DNA from: Firmicutes bacterium UBA4975
GTDB taxonomy: Bacteria > Bacillota > Proteinivoracia > UBA4975
Direction: 5' to 3'
Length of the DNA stretch: 5,812 nt
Assembly: GCA_002397155.1 (NCBI GenBank)
Contig: DGZR01000076.1
Coordinates: forward strand, 1 to 5,812
A program made the position numbers and the translations under genes. Every line of letters starts with the position of its first letter. Within the stretch, counting starts at the first letter, position 1. Below are positions 1-5,812 of this stretch, one piece after another. The notes beneath the pieces were generated by a model. It was not told the origin of the DNA and made no database searches. It saw nothing but the letters and a program-made list of their open reading frames with translations.

Positions 1-35
1 TAGGTATTTCAGCAAATTGATGGTGACAACCCAAC

Positions 36-68
36 ACAGAGAGGCATCCATGATTCCTCTCTGTTTTT
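36..68 (+). terminator. Intrinsic terminator of an upstream gene
   Basis: A perfect 9-bp stem (ACAGAGAGG at 36-44 with CCTCTCTGT at 56-64) is followed by a T tract at 64-68. Inside the 11-base loop, ATC (46-48) can also pair with GAT (52-54), extending the hairpin. The T tract lies only on the + strand side, so it ends transcription arriving from the left. The upstream gene is outside the window. Stops at 1-3 (TAG) or 18-20 (TGA) could be its end, but the few visible codons are not recognisable. Confidence 0.85.
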
Positions 69-167
69 GTCTGCGCTAACTGCCTGGGTGGGCCCGAAAG
101 TATCAAGGTGGGGAAGGCTTGGGAGGTAACGGGGGGCACGGTTTACTCTAATAACCTGGCCGGATTA

Positions 168-176
168 TGATATACT
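168..176 (+). promoter_or_regulatory. Extended -10 promoter for the phosphohexomutase gene
   Basis: TGATATACT fits the sigma-A extended -10 pattern (TGn followed by a TATAAT-like hexamer, TATACT at 171-176, five of six matches). No good -35 hexamer sits 16-18 bases upstream (CTAATA at 148-153 is poor), which extended -10 promoters tolerate. The predicted transcript would start near 183, leaving a leader of only about 17 bases before the TTG start. Its position between the upstream terminator and the gene supports the call. It is inferred from the sequence pattern only. Confidence 0.55.
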
Positions 177-186
177 ATTGAGCAAC

Positions 187-191
187 GGAGG
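187..191 (+). promoter_or_regulatory. Shine-Dalgarno site that sets the mutase start at TTG 200
   Basis: GGAGG at 187-191 is 8 bases before TTG at 200-202, ideal spacing. It overlaps the in-frame GTG at 191-193, so that codon cannot be started from this site. No other Shine-Dalgarno sequence lies upstream at a distance suited to the GTG. Confidence 0.75.
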
Positions 192-199
192 TGGCTTTT

Positions 200-1597
200 T
201 TGGCTATTGTCTTTGGCACTGATGGGTGGCGGGGGGTAATGGCGGAAGACTTTACTTTCGCCAATCTGCGCCGGGTCAGCACCGCTGTGGCCCGGTATAT
301 TATTGAGCAGGGTAGGGCCGGACAGGGACTGGTGGTGGGCTACGACACCCGGTTTTTGGCGGAGGAATTTGCCCGGGCCGTGACGGGAGTGCTCACCGCT
401 CAGGGCATAAAAGTATACTTAACGGACAAGGCTGCCCCCACCCCGGTGACAGCCTATTCAGTCCTAAAAAAACAAGCGGCGGGGGCGGTCATGCTCACGG
501 CCAGCCACAACCCGCCCGTTTACAACGGTTTTAAATTTATCCCGGACTATGCCGGGCCGGCGATGCCCGATGTCACGGATAGAATCGCCCGGTTGGCGCC
601 GGAAGAGGTTGGGGATATTGTCCCCCGGGAGGAACTGGTCACCGTATTCGACCCCCAGCCCGACTACCTCTCGTTCTTGGCAAACCAGGTGGATCTGGGC
701 AAGGTCAAGGCCTCGGGACTGCGGCTGGTGGTAAATCCCATGCATGGGGCCGGCATTGGCTACCTGGAAAAAGTCTTCGCCGGGCTGGGCCTGGAGGTCA
801 CCCCTCAGCGCGACTGGCGCGACCCCCTCTTTGGCGGCCAGATGCCCGAACCCAAGGCCGAGCTATTGGCTGATCTGCGCCAAGCGGTCCTAAGGGGTCA
901 GGGGGATCTGGGGCTGGCTTTGGACGGCGATGCCGACCGTTTCGGCATCATCGACGCCACCGGGGCCTACATCCTGCCCAACCAGGTGCTGGTTCTTTTA
1001 GCCAGGTACTTGCTGGCGGAGCGCGGGTTGCGAGGGCCAATAGCCCGCACAATCTCCACCACCACTCTCTTGGATCGCATCGCCTGGGCTTTTGGCGCCG
1101 ATGTGATTGAAACGCCGGTTGGCTTTAAATACCTGGCCCAAGCCATGCTGCACCAGGGAGCTATCTTGGGAGGGGAAGAATCAGGGGGGCTCTCTGTCAG
1201 CGGCCACATCCCCGAAAAAGACGGCATTCTGGCCTGCCTGCTCATGGCGGAGGTTACCGCTCACTACGGCAAGCCCTTGTCAGAACTGCTGGAAGATATA
1301 TACCGGGAATACGGTCGACTCCACACCAAGAGGCTGGACATCCACTGTTCAAACGCGGTGAAAGAAGCTGTCCTGGTAAAAATGGAGACCTTTGCCCCCG
1401 CCGAATTGGCCGGTGTGCCCGTCACCCAAGTGGTGCGCATCGACGGGTGCAAGTACGTCCTGGCGGACGGCAGTTGGCTCCTCATTCGGCCCTCGGGGAC
1501 GGAAGCCCTGTTCCGCCTATACAGCGAAGCCGAATCCCGGCAGGAGCTGGAAGCAAGGGAAAAGGCCCTTGTCTCCCAACTGGGTTTACCGCAATAG
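200..1597 (+). CDS. Phosphoglucomutase/phosphomannomutase family protein (alpha-D-phosphohexomutase)
   Basis: Cytosolic enzyme that interconverts hexose 6-phosphate and hexose 1-phosphate, feeding sugar-nucleotide synthesis. From TTG 200 it has 465 residues, the normal family length. All four phosphohexomutase signatures are visible: the phosphoserine loop TASHNP (about residues 100-105, Ser102), the metal loop DGDADR (about 242-247), the sugar-recognition loop GEESGG (about 325-330), and the C-terminal phosphate-binding loop RPSGTE (about 430-435). The N terminus reads MAIVFGTDGWRG, typical of the family. An in-frame GTG at 191 would add three residues but overlaps the Shine-Dalgarno site. 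Glucose or mannose specificity cannot be read from these motifs, so no symbol is given. The galU gene 107 bases downstream makes glucose 1-phosphate a natural product. The gene looks intact, with its own promoter and terminator. Confidence 0.93.
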   Translation: MAIVFGTDGWRGVMAEDFTFANLRRVSTAVARYIIEQGRAGQGLVVGYDTRFLAEEFARAVTGVLTAQGIKVYLTDKAAPTPVTAYSVLKKQAAGAVMLTASHNPPVYNGFKFIPDYAGPAMPDVTDRIARLAPEEVGDIVPREELVTVFDPQPDYLSFLANQVDLGKVKASGLRLVVNPMHGAGIGYLEKVFAGLGLEVTPQRDWRDPLFGGQMPEPKAELLADLRQAVLRGQGDLGLALDGDADRFGIIDATGAYILPNQVLVLLARYLLAERGLRGPIARTISTTTLLDRIAWAFGADVIETPVGFKYLAQAMLHQGAILGGEESGGLSVSGHIPEKDGILACLLMAEVTAHYGKPLSELLEDIYREYGRLHTKRLDIHCSNAVKEAVLVKMETFAPAELAGVPVTQVVRIDGCKYVLADGSWLLIRPSGTEALFRLYSEAESRQELEAREKALVSQLGLPQ

Positions 1598-1620
1598 ACA
1601 TTTTTTGCGGTTTTCCCTTT
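1588..1620 (+). terminator. Probable intrinsic terminator overlapping the mutase stop codon
   Basis: ACCGCAA (1588-1594) pairs with TTGCGGT (1605-1611), a 7-bp stem, followed by TTTTCCCTTT. The 10-base loop (1595-1604) contains the TAG stop codon of the mutase gene (1595-1597). The stem is short and the T tract is broken by CCC, so termination may be only partial. Translation to the stop would cover the left arm of the stem. Confidence 0.5.
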
Positions 1621-1630
1621 TGCCCTGTAC

Positions 1631-1639
1631 TGGTATAAT
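1631..1639 (+). promoter_or_regulatory. Extended -10 promoter for galU
   Basis: The sequence TGGTATAAT (1631-1639) holds a consensus -10 hexamer (TATAAT, 1634-1639) directly preceded by the TGn extension. The -35 position at 17-base spacing is TTTTCC (1611-1616), a weak match. The predicted start is near A1646, giving a leader of about 59 bases. The site lies just after the probable mutase terminator, so galU can be transcribed on its own. Confidence 0.7.
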
Positions 1640-1704
1640 TTTTTTATGGCACGCAAGGGATTAAAATCGTGGTCCCGTAATTATTGTAAAAGGAGAGTTG
1701 CCCG

Positions 1705-2613
1705 ATGAAGGTGCGCAAGGCCATCATCCCCGCTGCCGGTCTGGGGACTCGGTTTTTGCCGGCCACTAAAGCCCAGCCCAAGGAAATGATTCCCATAGTG
1801 GATACCCCCGCCATCCAGTTTATTGTCGAAGAAGCGGTGGCTAGCGGCATAGAAGAGATCCTCATCATCACCGGCCGCAATAAAGCCAGCATTGAGAACC
1901 ATTTTGACCGCAACATAGAACTGGAATTGGCCCTCCGGTCCAAACGGGACCGGGAAAAGCTGGGGCTTTTGGAGTCGATTGCCGACCGGGTAGACATCCA
2001 CTACGTGCGGCAAAAGACCCCCAAGGGACTGGGGCACGCCATCTCCTGCGCCAAAACTTTTGTGGGCCCGGAGCCCTTTGCCGTCCTTTTGGGCGACGAC
2101 ATAGTGGACAACCCTGTGCCCTGTACTAAGCAGCTCATCGATGTATTTGAAAAGTACCAGTGCACCGTCCTCGGGGTCCAGGAAGTGGCCCCCGCGGATA
2201 CGCAAAAATACGGCATCCTAGACGTCAGTCCGGTGGAAGGCGGCGTCTGGAAGGTGAACGATCTGGTGGAAAAGCCCGACCCTGGCCAGGCGCCTTCCAA
2301 TATTGCCATCTTGGGCCGGTACATCATCACACCGGAGATATTCCCCATCCTGGCCGAGACCGAGCCGGGTAAGGGCGGAGAGATTCAGCTCACCGACGCC
2401 CTGAAGACCCTGAGCCTGGCCCAGGCCATGTACGCCTACAAGTTTCAAGGCAAGCGCTTCGATGTGGGTAGCAAGTTGGGGTATCTGGAGGCCACAGTGG
2501 AATTTGCCCTCAACCGGCCCGGATTGGCCAGTCCTTTTCGGGAGTACCTGCGGAGAGTGGTGGAGAGGGAAAAAGTCCACGGCGTTCAGGAGTGCGCGGC
2601 GGCAAAGGAGTAA
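1705..2613 (+). CDS. galU: UTP-glucose-1-phosphate uridylyltransferase
   Basis: Cytosolic enzyme that makes UDP-glucose and pyrophosphate from UTP and glucose 1-phosphate. UDP-glucose is the precursor for glucosyl and, after oxidation, glucuronosyl units of cell-surface polymers. The 302 residues match bacterial GalU length. The nucleotidyltransferase signature lies at residues 12-28 (GLGTRFLP, then TK and PKEM, with conserved Lys26). Further family motifs are LLGDD (128-132, metal-binding Asp), VEKP (188-191), KGGEIQLTDA (222-231) and FDVGSKLGY (252-260). ATG 1705 has AGGAG at 1691-1695 with 9-base spacing and begins MKVRKAIIPAAG, as expected for GalU. Related glucose-1-phosphate thymidylyl- or cytidylyltransferases are less likely because the TKxxPKEM and GGEIQLTDA patterns are those of GalU. 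The gene looks intact. It sits between a sugar-phosphate mutase and glycosyltransferase genes, which supports a role in polysaccharide precursor supply. Confidence 0.95.
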   Translation: MKVRKAIIPAAGLGTRFLPATKAQPKEMIPIVDTPAIQFIVEEAVASGIEEILIITGRNKASIENHFDRNIELELALRSKRDREKLGLLESIADRVDIHYVRQKTPKGLGHAISCAKTFVGPEPFAVLLGDDIVDNPVPCTKQLIDVFEKYQCTVLGVQEVAPADTQKYGILDVSPVEGGVWKVNDLVEKPDPGQAPSNIAILGRYIITPEIFPILAETEPGKGGEIQLTDALKTLSLAQAMYAYKFQGKRFDVGSKLGYLEATVEFALNRPGLASPFREYLRRVVEREKVHGVQECAAAKE

Positions 2614-2640
2614 TTCGAGGGTATAGGCCTCGTCTGAGGG

Positions 2641-2666
2641 GTAGGGGGCCGGGACGACCCCCCTAC
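2641..2666. repeat. Inverted repeat (GTAGGGGG / CCCCCTAC) downstream of galU
   Basis: GTAGGGGG (2641-2648) is perfectly complementary to CCCCCTAC (2659-2666), with a 10-base loop. No T tract follows on either strand, so it is not a standard intrinsic terminator. From memory, palindromes with GTAGGGG ends are dispersed repeats in several bacterial genomes including clostridia, so this may be one copy of such a family. That cannot be tested with a single copy. Confidence 0.6.
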
Positions 2667-2683
2667 AGGTTAGAGGATCAAGA

Positions 2684-2741
2684 AATCAGAAGTCAGAGAC
2701 CGGAGTTTTCCGGCCTCCGACTTACGGTATCCGATTCCGAT
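2684..2741. repeat. Long imperfect hairpin with short direct repeats before the glycosyltransferase gene
   Basis: Positions 2690-2704 and 2709-2723 form a stem of 13 pairs out of 15 around a GTTT loop; the mismatches are A2695/C2718 and A2699/C2714. The left arm overlaps a run of 7-base units: AATCAGA (2684-2690), AGTCAGA (2691-2697) and the diverged GACCGGA (2698-2704). After the hairpin, TCCGAT is repeated in tandem (2730-2741), ending just before the Shine-Dalgarno site. No T tract follows, so a terminator is unlikely. It may be an intergenic repeat remnant or an RNA structure in a readthrough transcript from galU. No clear promoter was found in 2614-2753. Confidence 0.55.
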
Positions 2742-2753
2742 TGGAGGGGTTGA

Positions 2754-3878
2754 ATGACAGTGCTGTTTTGGCTTTCGGCGGGTCTCTTGGTCTATCACTA
2801 CGCCGGCTATCCCCTGCTCTTGGCCCTGCTGGCCGCCCTTCGGAAGGAAAAGAACTACCCCCCTTTGGGCGAACTCCCCTCCCTGACCCTCCTCATTTCC
2901 GTCTACAACGAAGAGGACGTCATTCGGCAGCGCCTGGAGAATTGCCGGGCCCTGGACTATCCTAAGGAGAAACTGAGGGTCCTGGTGGTCTCCGACGGGT
3001 CCGGGGACGCCACCCATGGGATTGTCGAGGAATACCGGGACTTTGGTATAGAGCTTGAGGTAGTTCCCGGACGGGTGGGCAAGACCGGGGCCCTCAACCA
3101 GGTGATACCGGCCCTGGACACCGACCTGGTGGTCTTTACCGACGCTAACTCCATGCTTCGTCCCGATGCCCTCCGCCTCTTGGTTCGTCCTTTTACCGAC
3201 CCCAGGGTGGGGGCGGTCTGCGGTGAACTGGAGCTGGCGGGGGACGCCGGGGCCGAGGGGGCTTACTGGCGGTATGAAAAGGCGATAAAGCAATGGGAAA
3301 GCCGGGTCTCCACCCTGACGGTGGCCAACGGCGCCCTTTACGCCCTGCGGAAAAACCTGCACCGGCCGATGAACCCCCAGGCGGCCAACGACTTTCAGCA
3401 CCCCCTCCAGGTCGCCCTCCAGGGGTATATAACGGTGTATGAACCGAGAGCCATCGCCCGGGAATCGGGGGGAGGCAGCGAGGCCGTCGAGGCCCAGCGC
3501 CGGGTGCGCATCATCGCCCGGGGCTGGAAAGGCCTGGGCAGCCACCTTGCCGTCCTCAATCCCTTTAAAGCCGGGTTTTTTACCTTTCAATTTGTTTCCC
3601 GCAAGCTGCTGCGCTGGCTGGGCCCGGTCTTTATGGCCGCCGCCTTGGCCGCCAACCTCGCCCTGGCGGGGCGGGGGTTGTTCAGTATAACCCTGGCGGG
3701 CCAAGGGCTCTTTTACGGCCTGGCCCTGTTGGGGGCGGTCCTCAACCGCAAGGGCAAGCGCTTTTTACCCGCCTACTTGCCCTACTACTTTTGCTTAATC
3801 AACTGGTCGGCCCTGAGGGCATTGGTCCGGGTCATCCTGGGCCGGGATTCGGCCCGCTGGACGCCGACTCCCAACTAG
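2754..3878 (+). CDS. Membrane-anchored family 2 glycosyltransferase
   Basis: Transfers a sugar from a nucleotide sugar to an acceptor at the cytoplasmic membrane face, probably in surface-polysaccharide synthesis. It has 374 residues: one N-terminal membrane segment (about 3-29), a GT-A domain (about 44-265), and about three C-terminal membrane segments (about 285-306, 309-330, 338-361). GT2 features are ISVYNEE (48-54), VSDGSGD (79-85), the DxD-equivalent FTDANS (128-133), ANGALYALR (191-199), D213 in a likely acceptor-side position, and QRRVRI (248-253) at the QxxRW position. The pattern resembles the cellulose-synthase-like branch of GT2. ATG 2754 has GGAGG at 2743-2747 with 6-base spacing. 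Residues 302-310 (LALAGRGLF) and 312-320 (ITLAGQGLF) form a near-repeat. The next gene is 24 bases downstream with no terminator, so an operon is likely. Donor and acceptor sugars cannot be predicted. Confidence 0.88.
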   Translation: MTVLFWLSAGLLVYHYAGYPLLLALLAALRKEKNYPPLGELPSLTLLISVYNEEDVIRQRLENCRALDYPKEKLRVLVVSDGSGDATHGIVEEYRDFGIELEVVPGRVGKTGALNQVIPALDTDLVVFTDANSMLRPDALRLLVRPFTDPRVGAVCGELELAGDAGAEGAYWRYEKAIKQWESRVSTLTVANGALYALRKNLHRPMNPQAANDFQHPLQVALQGYITVYEPRAIARESGGGSEAVEAQRRVRIIARGWKGLGSHLAVLNPFKAGFFTFQFVSRKLLRWLGPVFMAAALAANLALAGRGLFSITLAGQGLFYGLALLGAVLNRKGKRFLPAYLPYYFCLINWSALRALVRVILGRDSARWTPTPN

Positions 3879-3887
3879 GCCCTAGAC

Positions 3888-3894
3888 AAGGAGG
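3888..3894 (+). promoter_or_regulatory. Shine-Dalgarno site supporting a TTG start at 3903
   Basis: AAGGAGG at 3888-3894 is a full match to the anti-Shine-Dalgarno core and stands 8 bases before TTG 3903. This supports an unusual TTG start over any later ATG in the same frame, all of which would remove membrane segments. Confidence 0.8.
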
Positions 3895-3902
3895 AAATAC
3901 CG

Positions 3903-5234
3903 TTGCAAATCGACCCTGCATCCCAATCGGCAAATAGTCCTCTCAAACTCGGCTATATATCTTACCTGCTCTTCTTTGTCTCCGCTTTTTGGGGGCCGGC
4001 CCTGGGCGGTATACCCCTGGGCCCCTTTTCCCTCTTCCCGGCCCGGATTTTCGCCCTGGCGGCCTGGGGTTTTCTCGCCCTGGCCCTCGTCTGCCGCCGC
4101 TCCTCCTTGGCTGTGACCAGGCCCCTGCTTCCCCGCTACTGGCCGGAGACTTTTCTCGCCTTTTGGCTCCTCTGGGGTGTTTTTTCCCTGCTCTGGGCCA
4201 TCGATCCCCTGCGGGGCGCAAGAGACCTGTTCAACCTCTTCATCGGCCTTTCCTTAGTGGGCTTGGCGCCGCTTTTTCTGAACAGCCAAAAGCGCTTGAA
4301 CCGGGCGGCCTGGATTTGGCTGGCCACCTTGGGGGTTTTCTTGGCCATGGGGGCCTACGAGCACGTGACCACCATGCACCTGCCCGTCTCCAGGTTCAGC
4401 CACGGGCTTCAGCCCCACTTGGCCTACCGGCCTACCGGGGTCTTTGTCAATGAGAATAACTATGCCGTTTTTATCAGCCTGAGCATCCCTTTTCTCCTGG
4501 CGGCATTTCGCCACTTTAACAAGACCTGGACCCGGATCGTGCTGGGGCTGGGGCTGTTTGCTGCCCTCTACCTGCTCTTTGTCACCGGGTCCCGGATTAA
4601 TTTTCTCGTCCTCATGGCCTCGGTCCTCGTTTTTTCTTTTTTCCTCACCTCCCGGGGCAAGCGCCTAAAGGTCTTTGCCCTCCTCATGGTCCTGATAGTC
4701 GGAACCTGGTTTCTTTTTGGCGTCACCCAGCCCTCAATCCGGGGCTATGTCGCCCGCCAGTTGGGCAAGATTATCGTGCCGGGCAACTACTTTGAGGGAG
4801 GGCAGTCCATCGCCCTGAGGGTGAAAATGGCCCGCAACAGCCTGCACTTTCTCCTGCGCACTTTTGGCTTTGGCGTGGGGGCGGGTAACTTTGAGGCCTG
4901 GATCGTCCGGGGCGCCCCCTTTGACACTTTGGATATCGAGAATCCCCACAACTGGTGGCTGGAGCTGGCCTCGGAATACGGCCTCTTGATCTTTTTGGGC
5001 TACCTGGCCTTTTTCGCTTTCTTGCTTTGGTCCACCTGGCGGAGCTGGAAGGAGACCCGGGGCCGGGATAAGTGGCTGCCGGAGGCCCTGAGCCTCTGCT
5101 TGGCTATCTTTCCCCTGGTCGCCATTTCCCCCAACAGCTTTTTGGACTACCTGCCTCACTGGCTCATCCTCAGCCTGGCCTTCGCCTGGCAGCGGTATTC
5201 CACCAAAGGAAGTGAGTCCCAATGCGCATCCTGA
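3903..5234 (+). CDS. O-antigen ligase/polymerase (Wzy_C) family membrane protein, TuaE-like
   Basis: Multi-spanning inner-membrane protein of 443 residues with about 11-12 predicted helices (roughly 17-35, 45-63, 83-99, 108-126, 134-152, 185-203, 209-227, 231-249, 256-274, 357-378, 392-409, 417-429). The large loop between about 275 and 356 is the expected extracytoplasmic catalytic loop. Family-type motifs are RPTGVFVNENNYAVF (176-190), TGSRIN (228-233) with conserved Arg231, FGFGVGAGNFE (321-331), and NPHNWWLELASEYGLL (347-362) with the key His349. Members polymerise (Wzy) or ligate (WaaL) undecaprenyl-linked glycans. The NPHNWWLE motif and the neighbouring genes recall TuaE of teichuronic acid synthesis, but ligase and polymerase cannot be told apart by sequence alone. 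It starts at TTG 3903. Its 3' end overlaps the next gene by 13 bases, suggesting coupled translation. Confidence 0.85.
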   Translation: MQIDPASQSANSPLKLGYISYLLFFVSAFWGPALGGIPLGPFSLFPARIFALAAWGFLALALVCRRSSLAVTRPLLPRYWPETFLAFWLLWGVFSLLWAIDPLRGARDLFNLFIGLSLVGLAPLFLNSQKRLNRAAWIWLATLGVFLAMGAYEHVTTMHLPVSRFSHGLQPHLAYRPTGVFVNENNYAVFISLSIPFLLAAFRHFNKTWTRIVLGLGLFAALYLLFVTGSRINFLVLMASVLVFSFFLTSRGKRLKVFALLMVLIVGTWFLFGVTQPSIRGYVARQLGKIIVPGNYFEGGQSIALRVKMARNSLHFLLRTFGFGVGAGNFEAWIVRGAPFDTLDIENPHNWWLELASEYGLLIFLGYLAFFAFLLWSTWRSWKETRGRDKWLPEALSLCLAIFPLVAISPNSFLDYLPHWLILSLAFAWQRYSTKGSESQCAS

Positions 5235-5812
5235 TGGTATCCCACCTCTACCCTTCCCGGGCCGACAGCGTTAACGGAAGCTTTGTTCATTCCCAGGTTA
5301 AGGCCTTGGCGGAAATGGGCTGCCAGGTCAAGGTGCTGGCCCCGGTCGCCTACGCTCCTTTTCCCCTGTACCTGGTCAAGGAAAAGTGGCGCCGCTTTCA
5401 GCAGACGCCCAGGCGGGACGATTACCAGGGGGTGGAGGTGGAGTATCCCCGGATTATCCGCACCCCCCGGGCGGTTTTTTTTACCCTGGCGGGCTGGAAT
5501 TACTACCTGGCCTTGAAAAAACGGGCTTTGGCCTGGCACCGGGACCAGCCCTTTGACCTGGTCCATGCCCAGGTGGCCTACCCCGACGGCTGGGCCGCCG
5601 CCCGCCTGGCGGCGGAAATGGGGCTGCCCCTGGTCCTCACCCTCCACGGCCAGGAACTGCAAAAGATTGTCCGCTGGGGGGAAAAGTTAAAAAAAATGGT
5701 CCTGGCTACTCTGGCCCAAAGCCGAGGGGCGGTGGTCCCCAGCCCCAAAATGCGGGCACTGGCAGAAAGCTACGGCGTCAATCCGGGTAAACTACACTTA
5801 GTGCCCAACGGC
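5222..5812 (+). CDS. Family 4 glycosyltransferase, N-terminal part (cut by window end)
   Basis: The reading frame from ATG 5222 stays open to the window edge, giving 197 residues of a protein that is usually about 380-400. It is the N-terminal acceptor-binding half of a GT-B retaining glycosyltransferase. Visible features are the start MRILMVSHLYPS, the glycine loop VNGSFVHSQ (17-25), LVHAQVAYPDGW (113-124), TLHGQEL (140-146) with conserved His142, VVPSPKMRAL (171-180), and VPNG (194-197), which opens the usual VPNGVD linker motif. The donor-binding half lies beyond the window. The HAxVAxPDG and LHGQ stretches resemble TuaC-type enzymes, but the symbol is withheld. A weak Shine-Dalgarno site (AAAGGA, 5205-5210) is 11 bases upstream, and the start overlaps the preceding gene by 13 bases. 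Eight-base T (5475-5482) and A (5689-5696) runs lie within the gene. Confidence 0.87.
   Translation, partial: MRILMVSHLYPSRADSVNGSFVHSQVKALAEMGCQVKVLAPVAYAPFPLYLVKEKWRRFQQTPRRDDYQGVEVEYPRIIRTPRAVFFTLAGWNYYLALKKRALAWHRDQPFDLVHAQVAYPDGWAAARLAAEMGLPLVLTLHGQELQKIVRWGEKLKKMVLATLAQSRGAVVPSPKMRALAESYGVNPGKLHLVPNG

Noticed and set aside
2..78. Frame open from base 2 to TAA 76-78, a possible tail of the upstream gene
   Set aside because: It reads through the terminator hairpin and the residues are not recognisable. Stops at 1-3 or 18-20 in other frames fit better as the true gene end.
128..133. Loss of the second Asp of the DxD motif in the GT2 protein (FTDANS, residues 128-133)
   Set aside because: TDAN at this position is common in the cellulose-synthase-like GT2 branch as I know it, so it is not a sign of inactivation. 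The coordinates given here are residue numbers; the DNA is about 3135-3152.
1681..2205. Minus-strand open frame opposite galU
   Set aside because: It has no family motifs and is antisense to a certain galU; its composition is that of a shadow frame.
2641..2723. The two hairpins as galU terminators
   Set aside because: Neither has a following T tract; they are kept as repeats or RNA structures instead.
2684..2741. CRISPR or other ordered repeat array
   Set aside because: The units are only 6-7 bases, in two or three diverged copies with no spacers.
2670..3704. 344-codon open frame on the minus strand opposite the GT2 gene
   Set aside because: It is Pro/Gly/Gln-rich with no recognisable domain, and lies antisense to a gene with clear GT2 motifs. 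It is a by-product of the skewed base composition.
4734..5222. Minus-strand open frame opposite the Wzy_C gene, with a similar one at 5156-5662
   Set aside because: Both are Gly/Gln/Pro-rich shadows of membrane-protein and glycosyltransferase coding sequence, without recognisable domains or a convincing ribosome binding site.

Overview
The window is a G+C-rich stretch (about 60% by eye) in which every convincing gene lies on the + strand. Strong AGGAGG-type Shine-Dalgarno sites, two TTG starts, Gram-positive-type intrinsic terminators and extended -10 promoters suggest a Firmicute. The base composition and the simple repeats between genes would fit a moderately G+C-rich, possibly thermophilic, clostridial lineage (Moorella or Desulfotomaculum type). 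This placement is inference; no marker gene is present.

Layout: (1) Positions 1-190 hold a clear terminator for an unseen upstream gene, a G-rich stretch, and an extended -10 promoter. (2) Positions 200-1597 encode a phosphoglucomutase/phosphomannomutase-type phosphohexomutase. Its stop codon lies in the loop of a probable terminator. (3) An extended -10 promoter follows at once and drives galU (1705-2613, UTP-glucose-1-phosphate uridylyltransferase). (4) Positions 2614-2753 are a gene-free island with two inverted repeats and short direct repeats. (5) From 2754 to the right edge is a tight gene run: a membrane-anchored family 2 glycosyltransferase, an O-antigen ligase/polymerase (Wzy_C) family membrane protein, and a family 4 glycosyltransferase cut by the window end. 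The gaps are 24 bases and then a 13-base overlap.

The genes form a coherent surface-polysaccharide set. The mutase can make glucose-1-phosphate (or mannose-1-phosphate), GalU converts glucose-1-phosphate to UDP-glucose, the glycosyltransferases build a lipid-linked repeat unit, and the Wzy_C protein would polymerise or ligate it outside the membrane. The last two proteins recall TuaE and TuaC of Bacillus teichuronic acid synthesis, but the polymer cannot be named from this window. I see no CRISPR array, tRNA, rRNA, transposase or phage gene, and no clearly novel system. The more unusual points are small: start-site choice, the terminator/promoter junction before galU with a possible leaderless 20-codon ORF, and the repeat island after galU.
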